Under the pieces are notes generated by a model. The model made no database searches. It saw only the letters and a list, made by a program, of their open reading frames with translations, and had not been told where the DNA came from. A stretch of DNA of 64,000 nucleotides from Dyadobacter sp. 676. Its GTDB lineage: Bacteria; Bacteroidota; Bacteroidia; Cytophagales; Spirosomataceae. Of the stretch, positions 10,585 through 20,600 are shown in pieces. Positions within the stretch are counted from its first letter, which is position 1. The number at the start of each line of letters is the position of its first letter. The position numbers were made by a program, and so were the translations under genes. Where the stretch lies: contig NZ_CP159289.1 of NCBI RefSeq assembly GCF_040448675.1, forward strand, positions 6,865,001 to 6,929,000, written 5' to 3'.

Positions 10585-10869
10585 TCAAGCTTTTTTTAAA
10601 AAGTCGTTCTCCACCTGCAATTGGCCGATCTGCTTAAAGAGGTTGTCAATGTCAACTGATTCCTCGTCTTTGGACGGCTCATCTCCGAAAGCTTTTTCCG
10701 CTCGCTCCAAAAATTCCCGTTTCCAGGCAGATACCTGGGTTGGATGAATCGCCAGGCGACCCTGCTCAAATCTGGTCGCCAATTCGCTCAACGACTTTCG
10801 TTCTTTCAAGGCTTCAACAGCCACCATTGCCTTGAATTTTGCTGTGAATTTCCTCCGGTTTTGTTTCAT
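10585..10869 (-). CDS. IS3-family transposase orfA
   Basis: A 94-residue HTH_Tnp_1 type protein (KFTAKFKAMVAVEALKERK, then HPTQVSAWKREFLERAEKAF) with a C-terminal coiled-coil stretch ending ENDFLKKA. It binds IS ends and is normally fused to orfB by -1 frameshifting. The frame is intact. Confidence 0.85.
   Translation of the reverse strand: MKQNRRKFTAKFKAMVAVEALKERKSLSELATRFEQGRLAIHPTQVSAWKREFLERAEKAFGDEPSKDEESVDIDNLFKQIGQLQVENDFLKKA
10590..10600 (-). other. programmed -1 frameshift slippery site of IS3 element
   Basis: On the minus strand the end of orfA reads TTTTTAAAAAAAGC followed by TGA. An A6/A7-G slippery run directly before the orfA stop is the usual site where IS3-family ribosomes slip by -1 to make the OrfAB transposase. 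Confidence 0.6.
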
Positions 10870-10999
10870 TGTCTCATCGGTTTAATGTCAAGTTACTAAA
10901 CTTAACGATGGCCTCAATTTCGGCGAGTATTACAAATTACCTTAAAGCAGGAGTTGTAATATGACTAACGATTTAGCTTTTAATAGGCTAATACATTTC

Positions 11000-13524
11000 C
11001 TACCTTCACATTCCCCCGCCTCCCAAGACGGCAAGCTAAGACGTTACTTTGCTTTTGTCACTGCCCCTAAAACACCCCCCAACTTGCCCCTTTCGGGTGA
11101 TTGAAACCCGACGCGGAGAACCTCAACTTTGTCCTCCAAATAGTGCCTGCCAACGCTTGCACTGAGGACATTTTCCAAATTTTTTCCGCGAAGCCTTGCG
11201 TATGAATCATCTTTATCGATGGCTGGCCCTGAGTTGGCTAGCTACTACCTCCTATTTTAGCCTGGCACAGACTCCCACGGCCAATTACATTATCAGCCGC
11301 ACCTATAAGCAGGCTGGCATTAACGAAAACCTGACTGGCACCAACTTTACTGCCACGGCCAATCAGGCTACCAGCCAGGTCTCCTACTTCGATGGGCTTG
11401 GCAAGCCGACCCAACAAGTTGCCGCTTTTGGAGCAGGGTCCAAGGCTGATATTGTCACAATAACCGAGTATGACGCGTTGCAACGACCCGTCAGGACATT
11501 TTTACCGACACCAATGGTGGACAACTTCGGGCGGGGGCGGATGTTAAAACCGCAGCTAAGGATTATTACACCAGTTCTACAAAGGTGTCGGCTCCGATTG
11601 CAGCTAATGCACAACCGGAAACGTTTTCAACTCAAACTTTTTACGAAAGTGCGCCGCTCAACCGAGTCACCGGAAGTAAAGCGCCGGGGGCTACCGGCAA
11701 TTCCACGCAGTTCCATGGTGTAAACGTAGCCGACGAAGTCAAATACTACCGCGCCGTTGGCGCGGCTCTTACCGATATTGAATTGAACAGCACATATGCG
11801 GCTGGCGAATTGACTTATACGCGTACTGTTGACGAGGCAGGTGGCAGCGTGACCCAGTACCAGGATCGGCTTGGCCGGATCGTTCTTAAGCGGACACTTA
11901 CCAACAAAATTGTTCAGGGGGTCCTTAAGGATGTTAATCTGGACACATACTATGCCTACGATGAGAAAAGTCAGCTTCGGGCTGTACTCCAACCTGGCTA
12001 CCAAAGCGAAGCGGATTTGAGTCGGCACGCCTTCCTGTACCGTTACGACGAATACGGACGGGTGGTTGACAAAAAACTGCCTGGTAGCAACGCCGGCAAA
12101 ATAGATTATGTCGGTACCACGGATTTGCCCAAAAGCAGCACCGATGGCCGTGGACAGAAGTTTTATTATACCTACGACAACCTTAATCGTCAGATCGAGA
12201 TGGGCCTGTGCAAAAACGGCAACTGCGACACCCCCGAACCGCTGCTGAAGACCTACTACGACAACTATGATTTCACTCCTTTCCGGGCTTATGCTGCCGA
12301 GCCTGGCATGACGGGTGTTGCCTTTGCGCAAACCCCTACTGCCAACCGTATCGGTTTGAATACCGGCCAAGCTGCCAGGGTATTGCTACCTAGTGGCGAG
12401 TACGGCTCCTGGCTTCAAACAGTGATCTACTACGATGACAAGCAGCGGGTGATTCAGACATTACGCCAGTTGTACGGGTTCAGCAGCAATGCTTATGAGC
12501 GTGTGAGCTATCAGCTTGCCTTCGATGGCAAGCCCGAGCAGGAATGGACGACACAGGAAACCGGCAGCGTAACCTACAAGTTGGCCAAGACGTTTACCTA
12601 CGATCATGGTGACCGGCTGAGCAAAACCGAAGTGATACTTTATGAAGGAGGTGTCCCGAAAAAAACCTACACCCAGTCGGAACAGCTCTACAATGAGGTC
12701 GGCCAAGTGGGCACCAAGTCCCTGCACGCAGGAGTGCAAATTCTGGGTTACAAGTACACGCCACGCGGCTGGCTGGGGAATGAGCAAACCAACACCGGGC
12801 AGCCATTTGCGTTAGGCCTTAATTACCAGGATAACGGTAACATCAACAGCCTGTCGTGGACAACCAAAAGCAATAGTGGCGGAATGAATTTAAGCTACGA
12901 CAAGTCCAGCCGACTGACAGGGGCCACGGGTACTGGTAATTTCGCGAACTACGACGAATCGCCCATTAGCTACGACGCTAACGGAAACCTGGAAAGCCTG
13001 ACTCGCAAGTACAATAACACGCCCATTGACCAATTAAGCTATCTGTATCACGGCAACCAATTACACCGTGTAAACGACTCGCAGGATAATCAGAGCCAGG
13101 CCGTTAAAGGATTTATCAACGGGGCCAACGCGGATGACGAGTTTGTCTACGACGGCAATGGAAACCTGGTCCGGGATTTTAACCGGGGTATAGGAAATAG
13201 TACTACCGACGGGATCAATTACAACGTATTGAACCTACCCCGCCGCGTGGTGCGCAACACTCGCACGGTGCAGTACACATATGATGCCAATGGAGTAAAA
13301 CTAAAGAGTGAAGCCCCGGATAATGTCAATACATACTATGCGGGGACGTTCGAGTATCGCGCAGAGAACAGCTTGTTGCGCATTGGTGTAGAAGAAGGGC
13401 AGATTGTCAAGGATGGAACAAGCTACCTGTCTCAATACTACCTTCGTGATCATCTGGGAAACGTGCGCTCGGTGCTGGATGAGACCGGCAACGTGATCCA
13501 GGAAACAGAGTACTACGCGTTTGG
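11000..13524 (+). repeat. 2.5 kb duplicated segment, copy B (partner at 3084-5621)
   Basis: Direct repeat of 3084-5621. It starts at CTACCTTCACATTCC, about 200 nt before the RHS start, and ends within the YYAFG codons. It lacks 10 nt (AGCTCCAATG) at about 11516 that copy A has at 3600-3609. In copy A the lost block is bounded by two CCAATG repeats, which is the signature of replication slippage. Confidence 0.93.
11064..11097 (+). promoter_or_regulatory. C-rich upstream element, copy 2 (before RHS copy B)
   Basis: CCCC-TAAAACACC-CCCC-AACTTG-CCCC-TTT-CGGG, ending 104 nt before the ATG at 11202. It belongs to the 2.5 kb duplication, so its likeness to copy 1 is partly by descent. The independent copies at 14982 and 9616 are the stronger evidence for function. 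Confidence 0.5.
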
Positions 13525-14398
13525 CTTACCCATCCAGCGAACTGGGTCTGATAAAAACAAGTATCTTTACAACGGGAAGGAGAAACAGCCTGAAACGGAA
13601 TGGCTGGATTATGGTTTTAGAATGTATGATCCTTCGATCGGGCGATGGATGACCGAAGATCCGATGACAGAGAGTCAAGAAAGCTGGTCTACCTACCAAT
13701 ACGTGTACAATAACCCGCTAAGATTTTCCGACTTATTTGGAATGGTGGGAGATACTACAAATGTAGACTCCAATAAGCCGATCAATAAAGATGACATAGT
13801 TGTATTCGTTGATGGATCCACAGCCCAGGCGAGTGCAGGTGATGCTACTGTAAAAGGGACAAAAAATAGCGACGCAGAGAATTTATTTTACGACATATGG
13901 CACGGCAAAGGGGAAAGAGGTACCATTGGAAATATTATTGACTTTTCCGAGAAACACTATTCTATTCTAACAGACATAGTAGATTCCTACGACAAACCTT
14001 TTGGATCTGGGTCAAAAGTAGTAGTTTCGCAATTTGCCTATAACCTCACTAAGACGAAAAGGCTAGTACACCCTTTGAATGGAAGGTTACTTAAAGCAGG
14101 TCAAGTAGCTAAATTACTAAAAAGTTCGGGCAAAATATCAAAATTTCTCGGACCTGCTGGCAACGTGTTAGGAATAGGCAAAATAGGGTATGACTTGATG
14201 AATAATACTTGGGACGCCTCTACCGTAATTGATGTTGCCATAATAGCTGGAATTGCCACCGCAGGAGCGCTGGCGTCACCAGCAGTGGTCGCAGGATTAG
14301 CAACAGGTGCCGCGGTATATGGGGTGCTGGATTATACCTTCGACATAAACGATAAAATTGATAGTTCTTTTGGGCGCAACGCAGATAGGTGGAAATAA
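11202..14398 (+). pseudogene. RHS-repeat protein with DUF6443-type N-terminus, copy B, 10-nt deletion near the start
   Basis: The second RHS/YD-repeat protein. Signal peptide and DUF6443 start are as in copy A, but the frame breaks at about 11516 because of a 10-nt deletion between CCAATG repeats. The rest (from about 11520, 930 residues) is open: YD repeats, RHS core (YLYNGKEKQPETEWLDYG, MYDPSIGRWMTEDPM, DLFGM) and a tip of about 215 residues unrelated to that of copy A. The tip has a glycine/alanine-rich hydrophobic stretch (AIIAGIATAGALASPAVVAG), as in pre-toxin or pore-like segments, and ends SSFGRNADRWK. Restoring the 10 nt gives 1068 codons in frame. A GTG at 11585 could start a truncated product without a signal peptide. 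Confidence 0.85.
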
Positions 14399-14400
14399 CA

Positions 14401-14793
14401 ATGAAAATATTCGAAATATTTATTTGCACTGGAATGATTGGAGACAAATCTTCACCAGAATTAAGGGCGGTCAATGCAGCAAAATGGACTTTCTCTTACG
14501 TTCTCTCATTGATTTATTTTGTCATTCTAAAATTGCTTTGGATTTCTTTTGGGATAAAGATCGGAGAGATTATGTATTACTTACTACTATTCTCAACTGT
14601 CTTTATTTCGTGGAGCTTACTTAATAGCTATTATTACAATAAAGTCAACAAAGCAAAAAAAATAGTTGAGAGCAACTATTCAAAAGGTTCGATAAAGCTT
14701 TGGGGATACATCGGAGGATTTATTGTTTTTATTGCACCACTATGCTTGCTTATTATAGGCATTCCATTAGTCAGCAACTACAAAAACTGGTAA
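14401..14793 (+). CDS. small membrane protein, candidate immunity gene for RHS tip B
   Basis: A 130-residue protein with about three hydrophobic segments (near 25-45, 50-70 and 100-125, the last being YIGGFIVFIAPLCLLIIGIPL). I do not recognise the family. The ATG at 14401 is 2 nt after the RHS copy B stop, which implies translational coupling. Like the gene behind copy A it is AT-rich and tip-specific: the two small proteins share no similarity, just as the two tips do not. This fits an immunity protein acting in the membrane, but the role rests on position only. Confidence 0.65.
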   Translation: MKIFEIFICTGMIGDKSSPELRAVNAAKWTFSYVLSLIYFVILKLLWISFGIKIGEIMYYLLLFSTVFISWSLLNSYYYNKVNKAKKIVESNYSKGSIKLWGYIGGFIVFIAPLCLLIIGIPLVSNYKNW

Positions 14794-14808
14794 AATAAGT
14801 AGATAAAA

Positions 14809-14862
14809 ACAATCTGCATTGCATGAGGCTCTTCTAATCCTCATGCAATGCAGATTGTTTTA
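14809..14862 (+). terminator. strong terminator after RHS copy B unit
   Basis: A perfect 20-bp stem (14809-14828 with 14839-14858; ACAATCTGCATTGCATGAGG) with a 10-nt loop and a following T run. It lies 15 nt after the stop of the small membrane protein and separates the RHS unit from the next one. Confidence 0.9.
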
Positions 14863-14981
14863 TATCACCCCTACCTATTCCATTTTCTTCTTTATTGATA
14901 AACGGCAGCATCGCTTTTAACTTAACGGCCACTCTGCCACAGGTAGTCCTTCGCCAATTGAATCCCCAAAAAAGGCGATCC

Positions 14982-15012
14982 CCCCAAAATACACCCAAAC
15001 TAACCCCAAGGG
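14982..15012 (+). promoter_or_regulatory. C-rich upstream element, copy 3 (before SdrD-like gene)
   Basis: CCCC-AAAAT-ACACCC-AAAC-TAA-CCCC-AA-GGG. It ends 105 nt before the ATG at 15118, nearly the same distance as in the two RHS genes. The surrounding sequence is otherwise unlike the RHS leader, so this likeness is not explained by the duplication. Confidence 0.55.
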
Positions 15013-15117
15013 AGCATTTTATCCCACGTCCTAATGCACCAATTTTGTTGGAGTAGAATCCCTTTTTCCAACAAACTGCTTTTCAATAATCTTTCTCTAA
15101 GCATTTCTGTGTTTTTT

Positions 15118-17565
15118 ATGAAACAGCTGTATTTATTAATCCTGGTTAACCTATGTCTTGCTACTCAGAATCCTCTGTTTAGCCAAGTTTCAGGCTATGT
15201 CCATCGGTATTCATCTTCCCCACTTTCAAATGACAGGCCCAGAGGAGGTTTTATGAAAGTGGGCGTCAGGGCGTATGATGCCCAAGGTAAATTTCTTACT
15301 TCCGCAACTTCCGATGCAATGGGGTATTACCAGCTAGACGTGCCTGCCGGTCAGCGCGTTCGGCTTGAATTCGACCAACTACCGCAAGGTTTTGGCCCTG
15401 CACCCGGTCAAAGCCGCACAAAGTTCCTTACGAGCCCTGCTTCGATCAATTTGGCCTTATGGCAACCGGGTCAATTTGTTGGTAGCCACCCCCGGGCCGT
15501 CCAGTCGCTCTATACGACGAGCAATTCAAAAAAGGCGGGAGAACCGCAGGCCGCTTTGGTAAGTTACCAGGCCGGCGATTCGACTACCGGGGAAGCAATG
15601 ACACTGGCAAATTCCGCTCAGGTAGGTTCTTTATGGGGCATCGCCTACGATCGCAGCAGCAGGCGGCTGTTCGCCACCGCGTTTGCAAAGCGCCATAGCC
15701 CGATAGGTCCCCTGGGGCTTGGAGGCATCTACGTTGTTAATCCTGAAAAACAGGATGTAAAGCCATTTGTTGATTTATCAGCATTAGGTATTCCAACGGC
15801 ACCGGCTAATTACCTGCGCGAAGTAGCCAGCGAAGAAAGCGCGTTCAGTCACGACTCCCTGATGTTTTCGTTCGTCGGTAAAACCGGCTTGGGCGGGATA
15901 GATGTTTCCGACGATGGTCGAGAGCTTTGGGTGACTAATTTATTCGATCGCAAGCTCTATAAAATTGCCCTTTCTTCTGCGGAACGATCACCTGCGGCGA
16001 CCGACATTACGGGTTACTCCATTCCCTCAGTGGGCCGTAACGGAGTAACAAGGCCTTTTGCCGTGAAATTTTATGGGGGCAAAGTCTACGTAGGAGTTGT
16101 CAGCGATGCGACGGGTGAAAAAGCGACGGACGCTGACCTGACTGCAACCGTATTGGCTTTTGATCCTGCTCGCCAGAAATTTGAGACGGTGTTCAGTATG
16201 GCCCTTAACTACACCAGAGGCACGCTCGACTATGGTGTCTCCGGATGGCGCCCGTGGACTGATGATTATCAAAAAGCTGTTTTGGCAAACAACAACGGGT
16301 GGATGATTTATCCTCAACCAATTCTTGCCGACATTGAATTTGACACTGATGGATCTATGATTATAGGCCTGATGGATCGGTTAGGCCATCAGACGGGTGA
16401 GGGACAACTCTACCGGCCCAAAGGCATCCGCCAACTTCAACAAGTTCGTGGTCTGGCCGGCGGCGATGTGCTCCGTATTGCCTACCGTGGTAACGAGCGG
16501 GCAGCGAAGCGATATGAATTAGAGCATAATGGTCAGGCTGGCGACCGGATATCCGCCGGCCAGGGCAATGGAGAAGGCCCCCAAGGCGGTGAATTTTACT
16601 TCGACGACGCCTTCAAAGCCAGCGGGATAACCTGGCACCAGGAAACTGCGGCGGGTGGATTAGCACTGCTCCCAGACCAGGACCTGCTGCTGGTAGCGGC
16701 CAGGGAACCTGAGCAGGAAGGGTATTTGGGCGGAGGCGTCAAATGGTTCGATAACAGTACTGGCGCGGCCGTAAAAGGCCTATCGCTGCTATCTAAAAAT
16801 CAAATTAATCCGTTTGGTAAAGCTAATAATGTAGGGGATATAGAATTGATCACCGAAGTACCTCCTACCGAGATAGGTGACCGCATCTGGCAGGATTGTG
16901 ATGAAGATGGCATTCAGGACGCGGAGGAAACCGCTTTGGCTGATATAAATGTAGGGTTGTATCAAGGCGATACTTTGCTGGCCGCTGTCAGGACTGATAG
17001 CCTCGGGCATTACGCCTTTAATGATACGTTGGTGTCAGGCGGTATTAAAGCCAGAACGGCATACGAGCTTCGGGTCGCTGTCAAGCAGCCTGGATACGCC
17101 CAACTAGAACCAACGGCTAGCCTGCAAGGTGGCAATCGAGAGATCGACAGTGACGCCATGTTAATTAACAACTATGCCGTTATCAAATTCACTACAAATG
17201 CTCCTGGCCAGAATATCCATGATTTAGACTTTGGGTTTCGCTGCTTGGATAAACCTCAGACAGCCGCCAGATTAAATGCCGAAGAACAGGCTGACACGCT
17301 GGATTCCGAGGATCGTGGGCTGGTTGTGTCACCAAATCCTGCATCGGATTACGTAGTCATTCGTTACCGCAGTAAAAACAATCAGGGAAGCATTCAACTC
17401 CTGATAACGGACATTAACGGACGCCCTTTAATGGCACAGCGCGTCGAATTGAATGAAGGGCGCTACCAAACAAGATTTAACCTCACACATCAACCGCCTG
17501 GCAGTTACATCATCGCGATTCAGGACGGCAGCATGAAAGTCTCCGAAACAATTATCAAGCAGTAA
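15118..17565 (+). CDS. secreted SdrD-B-like repeat protein with type IX sorting domain
   Basis: An 815-residue surface or secreted protein. The signal peptide starts MKQLYLLILVNLCLATQN. A carboxypeptidase-like/SdrD-type fold follows (about 25-115), then a large propeller-like region (GSLWGIAYDRSSRRLFATAF; IDVSDDGRELWVTNLFDRK). An SdrD B-like domain sits at about 585-710 (IGDRIWQDCDEDGIQDAEE, DFGFRC). A Por_Secre_tail sorting domain closes it (about 738-815, VSPNPASDYVVI, PGSYIIAIQDG), so it is expected to leave by the type IX system and be anchored outside. I chose ATG 15118 because it begins the signal peptide and gives the same spacing to the C-rich element as the RHS genes. The giant gene follows 47 nt later. 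Confidence 0.85.
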   Translation: MKQLYLLILVNLCLATQNPLFSQVSGYVHRYSSSPLSNDRPRGGFMKVGVRAYDAQGKFLTSATSDAMGYYQLDVPAGQRVRLEFDQLPQGFGPAPGQSRTKFLTSPASINLALWQPGQFVGSHPRAVQSLYTTSNSKKAGEPQAALVSYQAGDSTTGEAMTLANSAQVGSLWGIAYDRSSRRLFATAFAKRHSPIGPLGLGGIYVVNPEKQDVKPFVDLSALGIPTAPANYLREVASEESAFSHDSLMFSFVGKTGLGGIDVSDDGRELWVTNLFDRKLYKIALSSAERSPAATDITGYSIPSVGRNGVTRPFAVKFYGGKVYVGVVSDATGEKATDADLTATVLAFDPARQKFETVFSMALNYTRGTLDYGVSGWRPWTDDYQKAVLANNNGWMIYPQPILADIEFDTDGSMIIGLMDRLGHQTGEGQLYRPKGIRQLQQVRGLAGGDVLRIAYRGNERAAKRYELEHNGQAGDRISAGQGNGEGPQGGEFYFDDAFKASGITWHQETAAGGLALLPDQDLLLVAAREPEQEGYLGGGVKWFDNSTGAAVKGLSLLSKNQINPFGKANNVGDIELITEVPPTEIGDRIWQDCDEDGIQDAEETALADINVGLYQGDTLLAAVRTDSLGHYAFNDTLVSGGIKARTAYELRVAVKQPGYAQLEPTASLQGGNREIDSDAMLINNYAVIKFTTNAPGQNIHDLDFGFRCLDKPQTAARLNAEEQADTLDSEDRGLVVSPNPASDYVVIRYRSKNNQGSIQLLITDINGRPLMAQRVELNEGRYQTRFNLTHQPPGSYIIAIQDGSMKVSETIIKQ

Positions 17566-17612
17566 ACCAATCCCAATTCTTATTTAATCCTCACGTCTTT
17601 TATTTATCTATT

Positions 17613-20600
17613 ATGAAAGCCTTCATTGTGCCTTCTAGGGATTCCTATGTTTTTTCGAAAACCAGGATAAGGCAATTTATTATTTATCTGAATATTTTCC
17701 TCCTGCTTTGGGTGGGGTCCGGCAGCATTTCATTGGCGCAATTTCAAAAGCCAGACATAGGAATGCCTACTCCGAATGCAGCCAGTATCGGCTTATATGG
17801 AGAGGTCCCGGTTTCACTTTATACAGGTACACCCAACATAGACATTCCTATTTACACGATTGATGAAGGAAAAATTAAAGTTCCTATCAGTCTGAGTTAC
17901 CATGCATCAGGAGTAAGAGTTAATCAGCATCCTGGATGGGTTGGATTAAACTGGAATTTAAATGCCGGAGGCGCTATAACCAGGGTTGTAAAAGGATTCC
18001 ACGACGAAACTGCTTATACTGCCTGGTTAAGTTCTCCTGAAAATTCATATAGGCATTTAGGATACTACTACAAATCGTCATATTTGAATAGCTCAAACTG
18101 GGATACTAAGGAATTCATGAAGACGCTTTTCGAGCAAAAAATGTCGACTGCACCACCAGGACAGTTTAGTAAGCTATACGCAGATCTACAACCAGATGAA
18201 TTCAACTTTAACTTTCTAGGATATAGCGGGAAGTTTTACAGAGACTATGATGGTAGCTGGGTAGTTGGTAGTGAGACGTCCATGAAAGTACAATTGCTGG
18301 CAAACGAATTTACCAAACCAGGTACTGAATTAAAGTATGGTGAAGATGAGGTGACTAGCAATTACTTCTTTTATAGCTACAATGGTTTTATTATAACCAC
18401 GCCTGATGGAACTAAATACGAGTTTGGAGGAAATACCAGTGCGATAGAATTCAGTTTGCCGTTTTTTGTTGATGATAGTAAAGATCTTTCTTCAAGCTCA
18501 TCCCCGGGAGCAGGCTGGATGGCAGATACCTGGTATCTAAAAAAGATAACAACAACGGAAGGAAAAATAGTCGAATTTAACTATGAAATAGCTCCCTTGA
18601 AGGAAGGTAAATTTATTGCTTCATTTTACCGTTCACTTGCAAACAAAACTACTTCCGGATCGGGCAGGATCAGAGGCTTCTTGGGTGCAGGTGTATCTTA
18701 CCAATGTGCATCTTACAATACGGCATATCTGGACTCAACAAATCACTACAACGGAACCTTGCAAAGACCCACGTATCTAAAAGAGATCAAGTTTCAAAAG
18801 GGAAAGATTATTTTTGATACTGAAACAACAAATGAGTTACCTTACAAACCTCATGTTTTTAGCGCCAAATACTGGACACTTCGAAATAACCAAGCCGAAC
18901 CTCTTACCGGACCCTTGCCAGTTGCTTATAAATATTATCTTACAGGTGGCGATCTTACAGAAATGCAAAATAAGTTTTTTTGTTTCAATTGTGAGTTTTA
19001 TTCAGTCAGAGCTGAGTTGGCCAACAACATTGTAGGAAATTTGAAATGGCGAAAGCTTAAAGCAATTACCATCCAGGCAAATGACGCCATTGCTACTAAT
19101 AAATTCTCATTCGACTACGTAGACAATCCGAACTCGCGACTTTATTTAACGGCCATTAACAAAATTTCAACTATTGACGCGAACTGCAAGGAACTTTATA
19201 AGTTTTTCTACCACCACGACACGAATAATCCATTACCGGATTATCTTGATAAAGCTGACCAAACAGATCATTGGGGCTTTTTTAATAAAAATACATATAA
19301 TTTAAATTCGTTTCCGACCAACTACGAAAACCACAAAAACGCCTCTAATCAGCTGACGGTTTTACAAGAGGGAACGCTGTCAAAAATAGAATTTCCTACC
19401 GGCGGCACAAGTGAATTTGAGTATGAACCTCATGATGCCTATAAGTACCAGAAGTTCAATTTAGATGGAAGTGTTACCTTGGATAATTCGACTTCAAGTG
19501 TGGGAGGAATTCGGATAAAAAAAATCAAAATCAATGATGGCACCCAGGTAAAAGCTAAGGAGTATGAATATAAATTTGTTGACGGCACGGAAAAATCCAG
19601 TGGTATTCTCAACGGAAAACCTCAATATATTTATGACGTAACACTAAAAGTTGATGAGATGACTGGCGCGACCGGTACATATAGTGCTCATTATGTGTCG
19701 TCACAAAATACATTGCCTCTATCAGCCAATTCATCTGGCTCTCACATTGGGTACCGGCAGGTAAAAGAAAAGTTCGGGGATGGCAGCTATAAGGTTCATC
19801 AATTTACGAACTATGAATCCAGTGATGGATTGCATTTGGATGAAGCAATTACCAATAATCAAAGAATTGGAGATGGAGCCAGCTTGTACGAGGAAAAAAA
19901 TAGTCTTGCTCTGGAAAGAGGAAAACTTCTAAGTGAAAGTTACTATTCAAAAGACAACCTTTTGGTTAGCAAAAGAAGTTTTACTTATCAACGATACAAT
20001 TCTCGTTTTGCAAGAGGGCTCTCAGCAAATTTATTCGCCATATGCGGAGATGAAAGGATTAAAGTAGTTCAGGCGTATGCATACAAAAATTATGCCTTTC
20101 AATACTTTCCTCAAAAGGTAGAAAATTACACCTACGATCAGGCTGACACCGCTAAATTCACTTTGGATTTAGTTACTTATAGGTACAATGGTTTGGGACT
20201 ACAAAGTGAAGCCAGTAATACCAGAAGCGGAAAAACTATCAGAACGCTCAATAAATACGTATATGACTATGAAACCACCACCGGTTCTGATGAAGCGTCT
20301 CAGAGTATTTTAAGCATGAAAAACCTGGGCATGGACGGAGTGCTGGTAGAACAGCAAGTCTGGAACGATGAAAATGGCACAGATGCAATGGCTAGTGGAA
20401 ACGTTAACCTTTTTAGGAGATACAACGCTGCTTCGGGTTATAACAATGTGCAAGTTGAAAGAGTTTACAGCTTCGCTAACCCGGTGCCTCAGACAGTTGT
20501 ACCTTTATCGCTCATCAGTTCAGGGTTATTTAAATACAATTCCGGGTACACAAATCTAGTGGGTGATTTTGGATCCGATAATGCAAATGGATACACTCCG

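Larger units (their letters stand above)
9700..10900 (-). mobile_element. IS3-family insertion sequence, degenerate
   Basis: A two-frame IS3-type element on the minus strand: orfA (10585-10869), a slippery A-run, then an orfB with integrase core that is broken at least twice. I did not find convincing terminal repeats, so the limits given are approximate and set just outside the coding parts. Confidence 0.75.

Noticed and set aside
9700..10900. Exact terminal repeats of the first IS3 element
   Set aside because: Short TTGAC-like matches at both sides are too weak to define ends; only approximate limits were given.
11627..12370. A 247-codon open frame on the minus strand inside RHS copy B
   Set aside because: It lies opposite conserved RHS codons, and the matching stretch in copy A is not open on that strand because of the indels.
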